NCBI GenBank assembly: GCA_043814315.1
Contig: JBDRKE010000023.1
Span: forward strand, 21,924 to 85,923
Source: JBDRKE01 sp043814315
GTDB lineage: Bacteria; Omnitrophota; Gorgyraeia; Gygaellales; Profunditerraquicolaceae
Reading direction: 5' to 3'
DNA length: 64,000 nucleotides
The position numbers and the translations under genes were made by a program. The notes under the pieces were generated by a model, which searched no databases, was not told where the DNA came from, and saw only the letters and a program-made list of their open reading frames with translations. Every line of letters starts with the position of its first letter. Within the stretch, counting starts at the first letter, position 1. Below are positions 24,627 to 33,211 of the stretch, piece by piece.

Positions 24627-26828
24627 TTATCCATTTTTTCGACGCGACCAGGCAAGAATTAAAGGCGAGGCAATGTAGATTGTAGAATAGGCGCCGGAAA
24701 TGAAACCCACCAATAAAGCAAAGGCAAAATTACTTAGAACCTCTCCTGCGTAAAATAAAATTGCAAAAACCACCAGCAGCGTAACGGCCGACGTAAGAAG
24801 AGTCCTCGCTAACGTCTGATTGACGCTTAAGTTGATGAGTTCATACATCGTCAACTTTCTGTAAATCCTGCTGTTTTCTCTGACGCGGTCGTAAATAACG
24901 ATGGTGTCGTTGATGGAATAACCGGCGATGGTGAGAAAGGCGGTGACGCTTAAGAGATCGATCTGCCTGCCTGTAACGACCAGGAATCCTAAGGTCACTA
25001 AGACGTCGTGAATAAGCGCAATAACGCCCGCCATGGCAAAATTAAAATGCTTAAAGCGAAACGCCACATAGATCAGGATACCCACCAACGACCAAATCAG
25101 TGCATAAACGGCTTTAGCCTGCAGGTGCTTTCCTGCGACTGGACCCACGCGCTCGATCCGAAGGACCTGGATATCCTGGTCAGGAAATTGTTCTTTTAAT
25201 TTTTCCGTTAAAATGCGGCTCTTATCTTCAACCGTGCGGATGAGCACGACACGAGGGTTATCTTTAAACTGCTGAATGGAGGCATCAGCCATGCCCGCTT
25301 CTTTTAAAATCTGCCTCAGCTGGTCAATCGGTGCAGGCGACTTAAAGCTATACTCCTGCAGCTGGCCGCCCGCAAAATCGATTCCATAAGCCTGCTTGCC
25401 CTTTTTAAAATAAAATGCCAACCCCACAACGATAACGATGAGAGAAAGGGCATAGAAAATCCTGCGTTTACCGATAAAGTCAAGCTTTGTTTCCCTGATA
25501 AACTTAAGCATAGGCAGGGATTTCAACACCCCCCACCCCAGCAAGACCTCAAAAATCGTTCGCGTGACGACAATGGCCGTAAACATGCTCGCCAGCAGAC
25601 CGATCGTCAATGTCACGGCAAATCCCCTTATGGGGCCGGTCCCGAACTGAAAAAGCAGGAAAGCAGCGATAAGGGTCGTTAGGTTGGAATCCAGGATAGC
25701 CGTAAAAGCCCTGTTGTAACCGCTGATGACAGCCGATCGTAAATTCTTACCCGTTTTTATCTCTTCACGGATACGTTCATTAATCAACACGTTGGCATCC
25801 ACGGCCATGCCTAAAGATAAAACAATACCGGCGATACCGGGCAGCGTCAACGTGGCGGAGACACCGGGAAACAGTAGGGGCAGGAGACCTAATCCCCCTA
25901 AAATCATCAACAGGTTAAGCAGTAGCGCAAAATCACTTATCAAGCCGGCTAAAAGATAGTAAACAGCCATAAAAATAAAAACAAGGGCACTGCCCACAAT
26001 AGTAGCCTTGATCCCTTTATTTATGGAATCCTGTCCCAGCAAAGGACCGATGGTCCTCTCTTCCTCTATATACATAGGAGCTGGCAATGCGCCGACCCTT
26101 AAAACAAGGGCTAAATCCTGCGCCTCCTCAACTGAAAAACGGCCTGTGATGACAGCCTCTCCGGAAGGAATCGCTTCTTTGATGCGGGGAGCGGACTGAA
26201 CCTTGCCATCAAGAACAATAGCCAACCTTCGGCCGACATTGCCGGTAGTAATCTGGGCGAACTTTTCAGCTCCCTGTGCATTAAACCTTAAGGAAACCAC
26301 AGGCTCATTAAACTGGCTCTGGCTGAAATTAACCCTGGCATCCGTAAGGGCATCGCCCACGAGAACGGCCTGTTTTTCCAAAAGCAAGGGCTCATTGTCC
26401 TCCTGCGCATACTTCAACTCAGAATCCTCAGGCACTGTGCCGGCTAAAGCCTGCTTTAGTTTTTCCGCGTCATTTGACACAAGCTTGAATTCCAGCAAAG
26501 CGGTTTTGCCAATGATATCTATGGCGCGATCCCTGTCGGTGACCCCGGGCAGCTGCACAACGATTTCATCCAGGCCCTGCCTTTGTATGGAAGGCTCCCT
26601 GACGCCAAACTCATCTATTCTGTTTCTGATGACTTCAAGGGCCCTGTCCGCCGCATCCTCCCTGTCTTCTTGCTTCAGATGCGAGGTATCGACCTTAAGC
26701 AAAAGGTGCATGCCGCCTTTTAAATCCAACCCCAGATTGATTCTTTTATCTAACGGAAAGGCAAAATAGGCACATACAGCCAAAAGTCCTAAAATGAGTA
26801 ACGATTTGTAGGCTATCCGACGCTCCAT
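24627..26828 (-). CDS. secDF: Fused protein-export membrane protein SecDF
   Basis: The 733-residue product joins SecD (RINLGLDLKGGMHLLLKVDT at the start; GSALVFIFMAVYYLLAGL and AVDANVLINERIREE in the membrane part) to SecF (YGIDFAGGQLQEYSF; NDTIVIYDRVREN) in one chain with about twelve membrane segments. SecDF uses the proton gradient to pull proteins through SecYEG. It follows yajC, its usual partner. Fusion of D and F occurs in several phyla. Confidence 0.95.
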   Translation of the reverse strand: MERRIAYKSLLILGLLAVCAYFAFPLDKRINLGLDLKGGMHLLLKVDTSHLKQEDREDAADRALEVIRNRIDEFGVREPSIQRQGLDEIVVQLPGVTDRDRAIDIIGKTALLEFKLVSNDAEKLKQALAGTVPEDSELKYAQEDNEPLLLEKQAVLVGDALTDARVNFSQSQFNEPVVSLRFNAQGAEKFAQITTGNVGRRLAIVLDGKVQSAPRIKEAIPSGEAVITGRFSVEEAQDLALVLRVGALPAPMYIEEERTIGPLLGQDSINKGIKATIVGSALVFIFMAVYYLLAGLISDFALLLNLLMILGGLGLLPLLFPGVSATLTLPGIAGIVLSLGMAVDANVLINERIREEIKTGKNLRSAVISGYNRAFTAILDSNLTTLIAAFLLFQFGTGPIRGFAVTLTIGLLASMFTAIVVTRTIFEVLLGWGVLKSLPMLKFIRETKLDFIGKRRIFYALSLIVIVVGLAFYFKKGKQAYGIDFAGGQLQEYSFKSPAPIDQLRQILKEAGMADASIQQFKDNPRVVLIRTVEDKSRILTEKLKEQFPDQDIQVLRIERVGPVAGKHLQAKAVYALIWSLVGILIYVAFRFKHFNFAMAGVIALIHDVLVTLGFLVVTGRQIDLLSVTAFLTIAGYSINDTIVIYDRVRENSRIYRKLTMYELINLSVNQTLARTLLTSAVTLLVVFAILFYAGEVLSNFAFALLVGFISGAYSTIYIASPLILAWSRRKNG

Positions 26829-26869
26829 GCTTACTCCTTAATTTTAAGAAAATATAATAATACGTGCAA

Positions 26870-26996
26870 CCTCAAATCCCAATGACTAAAACTTACTGTT
26901 TGTGCTTTGGAATTTGTTTGTAATTTGAAGCTTGCCCCGTTAGAAATTTTGAACGACAATTGGTTAAGAAAATATTTTTAACGGGCTTGGGGCTTG
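26870..26996. repeat. Two repeats in the yajC-secDF gap
   Basis: The left half (CAAATCCCAATGACTAAAAC, GGAATTTGTTTGTAATTTGA) is of the AT-rich family. The right half (GCCCCGTTAGAAATTTTGAA to TATTTTTAACGGGCTTGGGG) is a CCCCGTTA palindrome like the one between secE and nusG. Confidence 0.65.
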
Positions 26997-27026
26997 ATGC
27001 TTAAACTCTTTTTTGTGTGACTTATG

Positions 27027-27311
27027 TTAAGCCTGCAGTTTCTTGACGTACGCCACACAATTCTTCTCTATTTCTATTTTGACGTTTTCGTCTATCCTTA
27101 ATGTTACCGTTTTTTCTTTCACATTCACAATCGTGCCATGGATGCCGCTTGAAGTCACGATATCGTCATTCTTGTTTAAATTTTCAAGCATCTTCTTGTG
27201 CTGTTTTTCTTTTCCCTTTTGCGGCCGGATGAGTAAAAAGTAGAAAATGGCGAATATCGCAATAATGGGAAAAAGACTGGCTAACGGGTTAACGACTTGG
27301 GATTGCGGCAT
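27027..27311 (-). CDS. yajC: Preprotein translocase subunit YajC
   Basis: The 94-residue protein has a single N-terminal membrane span (LFPIIAIFAIFYFLLIRPQK) followed by the conserved KKMLENLNKNDDIVTSSGIH and a small basic domain. YajC associates with SecDF. It overlaps the 3' end of rpsP by 23 bases, suggesting coupled translation. Confidence 0.93.
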   Translation of the reverse strand: MPQSQVVNPLASLFPIIAIFAIFYFLLIRPQKGKEKQHKKMLENLNKNDDIVTSSGIHGTIVNVKEKTVTLRIDENVKIEIEKNCVAYVKKLQA

Positions 27312-27558
27312 TATTTCCCTCCTTTTTAAGATTCTTCATCAGACTTTTTACGGTGGAAGAAAGCTGGGCTCCTCTCTTCACCCAGAATTCAACGCGTTCT
27401 ATGTCAATCTTTTTTGAACCATCGACGGCATTATAAAACCCTAATTCTTCGAGGGGCTTGCTATCTCTGCCCTTCCGATCATCAAAAACGCAAATCCTAA
27501 AATGCGGCCTTCCTTTGGGATTATTACCAAACCTTTTTAAACGTACATGCACTGCCAT
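27289..27558 (-). CDS. rpsP: 30S ribosomal protein S16
   Basis: The 89-residue product begins MAVHVRLKRFGNNPKGRPHF and contains EELGFYNAVDGSKKIDIERV, the S16 signature. It is an early 30S assembly protein. A strong Shine-Dalgarno (AAGGAGG) lies between the end of an intergenic hairpin element and the ATG. Its usual partners (ffh, rimM, trmD, rplS) are not next to it here. Confidence 0.95.
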   Translation of the reverse strand: MAVHVRLKRFGNNPKGRPHFRICVFDDRKGRDSKPLEELGFYNAVDGSKKIDIERVEFWVKRGAQLSSTVKSLMKNLKKEGNNAAIPSR

Positions 27559-27571
27559 TGTAATCCTCCTT

Positions 27572-27685
27572 CAATGAGCCCCGCTGCATTCTTGCATTCG
27601 CAAGAATGCAAGAAGCGGGGCGAATTGATCCCGAGCCTGCGAAGAAAATTTCTTTGAAATTTTCGAGCGTTTAGGCGAGGGACTA
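27572..27685. repeat. GA-hairpin intergenic element, copy 7 (trpE to rpsP)
   Basis: Two modules lie in tandem. Module one: CAAT-GA-GCCCCGC (27572-27584) closing on GCGGGGC-GA-ATTG (ending 27627) around a GCATTCTTGC/GCAAGAATGC hairpin. Module two: TCCC-GA-GCCT (from 27629) closing on AGGC-GA-GGGA (27673-27682) around AAAATTTCTTTGAAATTTTC. The far end overlaps the trpE stop TAG, and the near end leads into the rpsP Shine-Dalgarno. Confidence 0.85.
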
Positions 27686-29173
27686 CATGTTAATCGCCTC
27701 TATCAGCGCTTTAGCCTTATTCACCGATTCAAGATATTCCTTTGCGGGAACCGAATCCGCAACAATCCCCGCTCCCGCCTGCACGTAGGCGAAACCGCCT
27801 TTGACCACGATAGTCCTAATCGTGATACATGTATCCATATTATGCGAAAAACTGAAATACCCCACGCAACCCGCATAAACCCCGCGCCTTAAGTTTTCTA
27901 ACTCGTCAATAATCTCCATGGCCCGGATTTTCGGGCTGCCGGTCACGGTGCCGGCGGGAAACGCGGTACGCAACACATCATAGATATCGAATCGCTTTTT
28001 GTCAAGTGTTCCTCGAACTTCACTGACCAGATGCATGACATGGGAATATTTTTCTATGTTCATAAATTCGCTTATTTTCACAGTGCCGGCTAAACTGACC
28101 CTGCCCAAATCATTCCTGCCCAGGTCCACCAGCATGATATGCTCTGCTTTCTCTTTCTCGTCTTTAATCAATTCTTCTGCCAGTTTTCTATCTTCTTCTT
28201 CTGCGGCCCCTCTTTTACGCGTGCCTGCAATGGGCCTTGTCTGAATAAACCCCCCCTCGCAGCGCACCAGCATCTCGGGAGAAGACCCTATCAAAGAAAC
28301 GTCTTTAAACTGAAGAAAATACATGTAAGGCGAAGGATTCAGGCTCCTTAAATTTCTGTAAATTTCAAATTCTTCGCACGCTATCTTGGTTTTAAAACGC
28401 TGGGATAAAACAACCTGAATGACATCCCCTTTTCTAATGTAACCTTTGGCCTCCTTTACCATATTTTGAAATTCGGATTTAGTGACATTGGGGGAAATTT
28501 TCGATTTACCGGCTCTTTTCTTGCCCGCCTGGGCCTCAGGGCCCAAGGAAGCGCTAAATAGTTTTTGAATAGCCTTTATCTTTCTAACGGCGCGCTCATA
28601 AATTTTCTTTTTCATGGCGTACCTTGCGCGGAGCGACTTCGGCAATAGCGTATTGGCGACGATCTTTATGGTGTGATTGACATGGTCAAAAATCAAAATG
28701 GTGTCCGTCAGAATAAAAATACAATCGTCTAACCCCAGGTCGTCCGGATTTTTGTCGGGGATATTTTCAAAAAAACGCGCCGTATCGTAACTCATAAAAC
28801 CGACCAGCCCGCCATAAAAACGCGGCAATCCGGGGACAGGGGTGGCCTTAAAGCCTTTCATGATGCGCTTAATCTCCTCTAATGGCGTATCCTCAGTAAT
28901 GAAACGCCTCACGGATTTACGGTGGGGAAAGTGTATCTCAATGGACCTTGCCTTGCTTCTGAATATCAAGGAAGGGTCGCTTCCCAAAAAAGAGTAACGC
29001 GCTAACTTTTGCTGCCCCTCCACCGATTCAAGCAAAAAGGCATAGTCGCTTTTCTTCATTCTTAAAAAGGCAGACACCGGCGTATCCAGATCCGCGTTGA
29101 TCTCGCTATAGACGGGAATCACATTTGCTACTTTTGTAAGTTTTAAGAATTCCTTTAATGACGGTTTAACCAT
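27683..29173 (-). CDS. trpE: Anthranilate synthase component I
   Basis: The 496-residue enzyme makes anthranilate from chorismate with glutamine-derived ammonia. It shows VQGQKLARYSFLGSDP-type N-terminal tryptophan-site residues, YIRKGDVIQVVLSQRF, GSSPEMLVR, RPIAGTRKRG, HIMLVDLGRNDLGRV and PAGTVTGSPKIRAMEIIDEL. A glycine/alanine-rich linker near residue 210 (LGPEAQAGKKRAG) is encoded by a GGGCC/GGCCC palindrome and might be a small insertion. No other trp gene is present, and it lies after hisI. Confidence 0.93.
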   Translation of the reverse strand: MVKPSLKEFLKLTKVANVIPVYSEINADLDTPVSAFLRMKKSDYAFLLESVEGQQKLARYSFLGSDPSLIFRSKARSIEIHFPHRKSVRRFITEDTPLEEIKRIMKGFKATPVPGLPRFYGGLVGFMSYDTARFFENIPDKNPDDLGLDDCIFILTDTILIFDHVNHTIKIVANTLLPKSLRARYAMKKKIYERAVRKIKAIQKLFSASLGPEAQAGKKRAGKSKISPNVTKSEFQNMVKEAKGYIRKGDVIQVVLSQRFKTKIACEEFEIYRNLRSLNPSPYMYFLQFKDVSLIGSSPEMLVRCEGGFIQTRPIAGTRKRGAAEEEDRKLAEELIKDEKEKAEHIMLVDLGRNDLGRVSLAGTVKISEFMNIEKYSHVMHLVSEVRGTLDKKRFDIYDVLRTAFPAGTVTGSPKIRAMEIIDELENLRRGVYAGCVGYFSFSHNMDTCITIRTIVVKGGFAYVQAGAGIVADSVPAKEYLESVNKAKALIEAINM

Positions 29174-29175
29174 AA

Positions 29176-29282
29176 GTTAAAATTCCAAATATCACTACAC
29201 AAATTACAAACAATATACAATAATCAAATCAAAAAAAAAGTGTATTGTGATTTGTCTGTATATTGGTATTTGTGATTTATCT
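29176..29282. repeat. AT-rich palindromic repeat between hisI and trpE
   Basis: CCAAATATCACTACACAAAT and its rough complement (GTATATTGGTATTTGTGATT) form an imperfect inverted repeat. No leader peptide or trp attenuator was found in this gap. Confidence 0.6.
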
Positions 29283-29618
29283 TTATTTGATCTTTCTATA
29301 AAAACAACTGCGATGGCCTGTGTGGCAGGCCACTCCTACCTGCCTGACCCTGATGAGAAGCGTATCCCTATCGCAATCATAGGACACAGACTTTAGTAAT
29401 TGATAGTGCCCGGAGGTCTCGCCCTTAATCCAATATTTCTTTCTTGAGCGCGACCAGAAACAGGTCTTTCCTGATTTTAGAGACCTGGCCAGCGACTGTT
29501 TGTTCATATAAGCCAGCATGAGCACATCGCCTGTTTTATAATCCTGAATGACCGCGGGGATCAAGCCTGCTTTATCAAAAGTCAAATCTTTTAAATTGAA
29601 CTCCTTCTTTTTTTTCAT
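29283..29618 (-). CDS. hisI: Phosphoribosyl-AMP cyclohydrolase
   Basis: The 111-residue protein carries out the third step of histidine synthesis. It contains GDVLMLAYMNKQSLARSLKS, FWSRSRKKYWIKGETSGHYQ, the aspartate motif YDCDRDTLLIRV and the metal-binding VGVACHTGHRSCFYRKI. It lacks a fused HisE domain. The start is the ATG overlapping the hisF stop (CTATGA), which implies coupling; a longer frame to 29735 lies inside hisF and is not used. Confidence 0.94.
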   Translation of the reverse strand: MKKKKEFNLKDLTFDKAGLIPAVIQDYKTGDVLMLAYMNKQSLARSLKSGKTCFWSRSRKKYWIKGETSGHYQLLKSVSYDCDRDTLLIRVRQVGVACHTGHRSCFYRKIK

Positions 29619-30370
29619 AGCCGCACCGGCACTCCTTTGCCATTTAAATATTCCTTGACCTGCCTTACGGAGAATTCTTGATAATGAAAAATCGAAGCCG
29701 CCAAAGCCGCATCCGCACATGTCTCTGTAAAACAATCATAAAAATGCTCTAATGTGCCGGCACCTCCTGAGGCGATGACCGGAACAGGCACAGCATCGGC
29801 GACGGCTTTGGTTAAAGCCAAATCAAAACCATCTTTAGTGCCGTCGGTATCCATGCTGGTCAAAAGGATTTCTCCGGCTCCGAGGCGAGCGGCCTCTTTC
29901 GCCCATGCCACGGCCTCCAGTTCCGTCGGAGTCCGTCCTCCGTTGATATACACCTGCCAGCCGCCTTCTGCCTTCTTGGCATCAATAGCCACCACGATAC
30001 ACTGGCTGCCAAACCGCCGTGAAGCCAGAGCGATCAACTCGGGGTATTTGACGGCCTGGGTATTGACGGAAACCTTTTCCGCGCCCGCGTTTAAAAGATT
30101 CCTTATATCGTCAAGGTCTGCGATTCCGCCCCCCACCGTAAAAGGCATAAAAATATTCTGGGCAATTTTTTCTACCAGATTAATGAGCGTCTTTCTTTTT
30201 TCAAAACTTGCGGTGATATCCAGAAAAGTCAATTCATCCGCCTGTTCGCGATCGTAAATCTTAGCTACTTCTACCGGGTCGCCAGCATCTTTCAGCTGTA
30301 AGAATCTGACGCCCTTCACCACCCTGTTATCTTTGATATCCAGGCAGGGAATAATGCGCTTAGTTAACAT
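29615..30370 (-). CDS. hisF: Imidazole glycerol phosphate synthase cyclase subunit
   Basis: The 251-residue TIM barrel starts MLTKRIIPCLDIKDNRVVKG, with catalytic Asp11 in CLDIKD and the second aspartate in VVAIDAK. PFTVGGGIADLDDIRNLL and the phosphate-binding PVIASGGAGT are conserved. HisF and HisH together make IGP and AICAR. An upstream in-frame start (30391) is less likely than MLTKRI. It precedes hisI with a four-base overlap. Confidence 0.96.
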   Translation of the reverse strand: MLTKRIIPCLDIKDNRVVKGVRFLQLKDAGDPVEVAKIYDREQADELTFLDITASFEKRKTLINLVEKIAQNIFMPFTVGGGIADLDDIRNLLNAGAEKVSVNTQAVKYPELIALASRRFGSQCIVVAIDAKKAEGGWQVYINGGRTPTELEAVAWAKEAARLGAGEILLTSMDTDGTKDGFDLALTKAVADAVPVPVIASGGAGTLEHFYDCFTETCADAALAASIFHYQEFSVRQVKEYLNGKGVPVRL

Positions 30371-30371
30371 G

Positions 30372-30500
30372 GTTAGAAATTCAAATGACAAAATCCAAAA
30401 TTCAAAACAAATCCAAAATTCAAAACAAAAGATTTTCGATTTTTGATTTTGTGCTTTGTGCTTATTTTGTGCTTTGTTATTTGTTATTTGGATTTATGTT
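30372..30500. repeat. AT-rich palindromic repeat upstream of hisF
   Basis: GACAAAATCCAAAATTCAAA faces GATTTTTGATTTTGTGCTTT in an imperfect inverted repeat that fills the gap between the lipoprotein gene and hisF. It is the same family as the repeat at 118-247. Confidence 0.7.
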
Positions 30501-30502
30501 CT

Positions 30503-30952
30503 CTACTTAACTTTCTTATAAAGATAATCTTTAAGCACTCCCCATGTCTTTTTCCCCACCTTGCCATCCACCGCCAGGTTATGGGCTGCCTGGAATTGCC
30601 TGATAGCGGCACGTGTCTGTTTGCCCATACGGCCGTCGATAAGCCCTGGGTTGTAGCCAGCGTTTTGCAGAGCCATCTGAATCTGTTTTACTTTAGGCCG
30701 GGATTTTACCTCTACTGTGGCCTTTTTAGAAGCCCGTATTCTTGGGCTTGCCTGAAACTCTCCACCCCTTGTTAGTGCTTCCACAGGGCTATAAATCCCT
30801 TCATCTTTAGCCTGAAGCTGCCCCTCTAAAAGTGAAATCTGGTTCTTCAAGCTCTCGATTTCAACGTCCGAGTGCTTGCGGGTCGTAGTGCAACCGCTTA
30901 AAGAAATAACAAAAAACCCCGCGCAGGATAACATCAATAACTTTCTTAACAT
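30503..30952 (-). CDS. Lipoprotein with a peptidoglycan-binding domain
   Basis: The 149-residue protein has a lipoprotein signal (LLMLSCAGFFVISLSGC, lipobox LSGC), a short coiled-coil region (VEIESLKNQISLLEGQLQAK) and a C-terminal PG_binding_1 domain (IQMALQNAGYNPGLIDGRMG, then KQTRAAIRQFQAAHNLAVDG). The start at MLRKLL has a strong GGAGG five bases upstream. It lies between hisA and hisF, an odd place for an envelope protein. Its precise role is unknown. Confidence 0.85.
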   Translation of the reverse strand: MLRKLLMLSCAGFFVISLSGCTTTRKHSDVEIESLKNQISLLEGQLQAKDEGIYSPVEALTRGGEFQASPRIRASKKATVEVKSRPKVKQIQMALQNAGYNPGLIDGRMGKQTRAAIRQFQAAHNLAVDGKVGKKTWGVLKDYLYKKVK

Positions 30953-30974
30953 ATCCACCTCCTCCCCTTATCTC

Positions 30975-31691
30975 TCATATTTTTAAGGCCTGAGACAAAG
31001 TCAATTTACCATCATACAGGGCCTTACCTATGATAATCCCCTCTAATCCTTGTTTCTCTAATTTAGTCAGTTTATATATATCATCCAAAGAGGATATCCC
31101 GCCCGAAGCGATACATTTCAGGCCTGTTTTAGCCAAAAGGTTTTTAATCCCTTTGATATTGGGCCCGGTCAAGGTGCCATCCTTGAGGGTATCCGTATAA
31201 ACAATGCGCTTAAAACCAACCTCTTTCAGATAGAGGCACCAGGTTATCAGATCCATTCCTTTTTTGGAACTTTTCCAGCCAAAGATCTGCACGGAGTTTT
31301 GTTTAGCATCAACGCTGACAATTACCTTTTCCTTGAATTTAGAAAAGCCGTCTTTCAAAAAATGTTTATCCGTAACCGCTTTTGTGCCCAAAACAACGCG
31401 ATAGAATCCGCAACCCAACAGTTCTTTTATGGTCTTTAGGGTTCTGACGCCACCACCAAACTCTACAGGCACCGACACATTTTTGACTATCTCCTTGGCC
31501 AGATGCAGATTCTTAGGAATCCCGCTCATCGCTCCGTCCAGATCAACGACATGCAGCAGGGATGCCCCTAATTTTACCCAGTGCTTGGCTGTCTTAACAG
31601 GATCTTTAGAGTATATCTTCTTGTTAAACCTGCCCTGAACAAGCCTCACCACACAACCGTCCTGGATATCGATAGCGGGGATAATTAACAT
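30975..31691 (-). CDS. hisA: Phosphoribosylformimino-AICAR ribotide isomerase
   Basis: The 238-residue TIM barrel begins MLIIPAIDIQDGCVVRLVQG, with the catalytic Asp in PAIDIQ and a second in VIVSVDAK. VEFGGGVRT and CIASGGISSLDDI are the phosphate-binding loops. It catalyses the Amadori isomerisation in histidine synthesis. It lies after hisH. Confidence 0.95.
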   Translation of the reverse strand: MLIIPAIDIQDGCVVRLVQGRFNKKIYSKDPVKTAKHWVKLGASLLHVVDLDGAMSGIPKNLHLAKEIVKNVSVPVEFGGGVRTLKTIKELLGCGFYRVVLGTKAVTDKHFLKDGFSKFKEKVIVSVDAKQNSVQIFGWKSSKKGMDLITWCLYLKEVGFKRIVYTDTLKDGTLTGPNIKGIKNLLAKTGLKCIASGGISSLDDIYKLTKLEKQGLEGIIIGKALYDGKLTLSQALKI

Positions 31692-31779
31692 ATAGCAAGC
31701 GTCAATTCAGGTAAATTCCAAATCCCAAGCAAATCCCAAATCAAAAACTATTTTGGGATCTTGACATTTGGATTTATCA
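31692..31779. repeat. AT-rich palindromic repeat between hisH and hisA
   Basis: TTCCAAATCCCAAGCAAATC is followed by a weakly complementary ACTATTTTGGGATCTTGACA arm. It is a short member of the AT-rich intergenic family. Confidence 0.55.
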
Positions 31780-32394
31780 CTACAATTCAACAAAATTTTT
31801 TAAGATTTTCAACCCTACGCTCTGGCTCTTTTCCGGATGAAACTGTACCCCATAGAGGCCATCCTGCCAGACCATAGCAGCAAAATCCAGACCATAAGGC
31901 GTAGTCGCCGCCACTACATCAGTTTCCCTCGGCTGGGGATAATACGAATGACAAAAATAAACAAAGGAATTATCTTCAATGCCTTTTAATAAAGGGCACT
32001 CCTTTTGGATTTTGGATTTCTTTAATTGGTTCCACCCCATATGCGGTACCTTAAGCCCATCCGCTTGCTTAAATTTTTTGACCTTGCCTTTTATGAATCC
32101 CAGGCCTTTTGATTCCCTGGCTTCTTCACTCTCCTCGAAGAATAGCTGCATACCCAAGCAGATCCCTAAGAGGGGTTTATGGTTGCTGACGTATTGACGT
32201 AAACAACTGATGAGATTCCGCTTTTTCAATTCACGCATAGCATCCTCAAAGGCGCCTACACCCGGAAGCACGCACTTTTTTGCTGATGCTATAGCCTCAG
32301 CCTTATTGGTAACAATCGTCTTGGCACCGGTAAACTCCAAGGCTTTATGAACGCTGTGAATATTCCCCATGCCGTAATCAATAATTGCAATCAT
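31780..32394 (-). CDS. hisH: Imidazole glycerol phosphate synthase glutamine amidotransferase subunit
   Basis: The 204-residue protein has the class I amidotransferase triad: Cys in GICLGMQLFFEES (near residue 79) and His/Glu in GVQFHPEKS (near residue 187). The N-terminus MIAIIDYGMGNIHSVHKALE is typical. It supplies ammonia to HisF. It lies between hisB and hisA. Confidence 0.95.
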   Translation of the reverse strand: MIAIIDYGMGNIHSVHKALEFTGAKTIVTNKAEAIASAKKCVLPGVGAFEDAMRELKKRNLISCLRQYVSNHKPLLGICLGMQLFFEESEEARESKGLGFIKGKVKKFKQADGLKVPHMGWNQLKKSKIQKECPLLKGIEDNSFVYFCHSYYPQPRETDVVAATTPYGLDFAAMVWQDGLYGVQFHPEKSQSVGLKILKNFVEL

Positions 32395-32420
32395 GTGTCA
32401 TATAATTCAGAATCCAGAAA

Positions 32421-32472
32421 CCAGTCCTTCGACTACGCTCAGGACTGGCACTGAGCAGAGTCGAAGTGCCAG
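32421..32472. repeat. CCTTCGAC/GCTCAGGAC palindrome between hisB and hisH
   Basis: The 52-base core starts CCAGTCCTTCGACTACGCTC and ends GCAGAGTCGAAGTGCCAG. An identical core, in the opposite orientation, lies inside alaS at 36270-36321. Confidence 0.8.
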
Positions 32473-32506
32473 TAACCAGATAGCGGTAATTATTTTCAAC
32501 AGTAAC

Positions 32507-33112
32507 TCAGTCGATAACGCCTTTGGTCGAAGGAATCCCTTTTCTGCGCGGGTCGATCTGAGTGGCCTCATCTAAAGCCTTTCCTAAAGCCTTAAAGATA
32601 GGCTCCAGGGTGGTATGGATATCAGGGCTCGAGCCGCTGATCGCGATATTCAGGTTCATGCCTAACCTTTTCGAAAAAGAATCAAAAAAGTGCTTGGCAT
32701 ATTCAAGTTCATAACCTTCTTTTTTATCAGGAGCGCACCCCCCACCCTCCAGGGGCCATGCCAAATAACCCCTCCCGCTAATATCAACAGCTACGCTAGC
32801 GGTGACATTTTCCATAGGCACCGAGGCAGAACCAAACCTCTTAATGCCTTTCATGTCAGCCAATGCGTCTTTGAACGCCTGGCCTAACACGATACCGACA
32901 TCCTCATTGGTGTGATGAATATCCACTTTTAAATCGCCTTTGGCCGCAATCTCCAGATCGAATAAACCGTGAAAGGCAAATAATTCCAGCATGTGATCCA
33001 GAAAACCTATCCTTGTCTTGATTTTGGATTTACCAGTACCGTCAATATCCAGCTTTACCCTAATATCTGTCTCTTTCGTTTTTCTTTTTATTGTTGCCGT
33101 TCTTTTTCCCAT
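32507..33112 (-). CDS. hisB: Imidazoleglycerol-phosphate dehydratase
   Basis: The 201-residue monofunctional enzyme shows the metal-binding motifs DHMLELFAFHG, DIHHTNEDVGI and, near the C-terminus, HFFDSFSKRLGMNLNI. There is no phosphatase domain, so the histidinol-phosphatase step must be done elsewhere. It lies after hisD in the his run. Confidence 0.94.
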   Translation of the reverse strand: MGKRTATIKRKTKETDIRVKLDIDGTGKSKIKTRIGFLDHMLELFAFHGLFDLEIAAKGDLKVDIHHTNEDVGIVLGQAFKDALADMKGIKRFGSASVPMENVTASVAVDISGRGYLAWPLEGGGCAPDKKEGYELEYAKHFFDSFSKRLGMNLNIAISGSSPDIHTTLEPIFKALGKALDEATQIDPRRKGIPSTKGVID

Positions 33113-33153
33113 CCGTTCTTCCTTTCAATTTAGCGGGCGCTGCCTTGAAATAC

Positions 33154-33210
33154 CAAGATCGGGTCTTGTAACTCATTGCCTATCAATCTGTTTCAAGTCC
33201 CGGTCTTGAA
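33154..33210. repeat. CAAGATCGGGTCTTG palindromes between hisD and hisB
   Basis: CAAGATCGGGTCTTG (33154-33168) and TTCAAGTCCCGGTCTTGAA (about 33191-33209) are two copies of one palindrome. The same words occur in a longer array at 40543-40653. Confidence 0.7.
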
Positions 33211-33211
33211 T

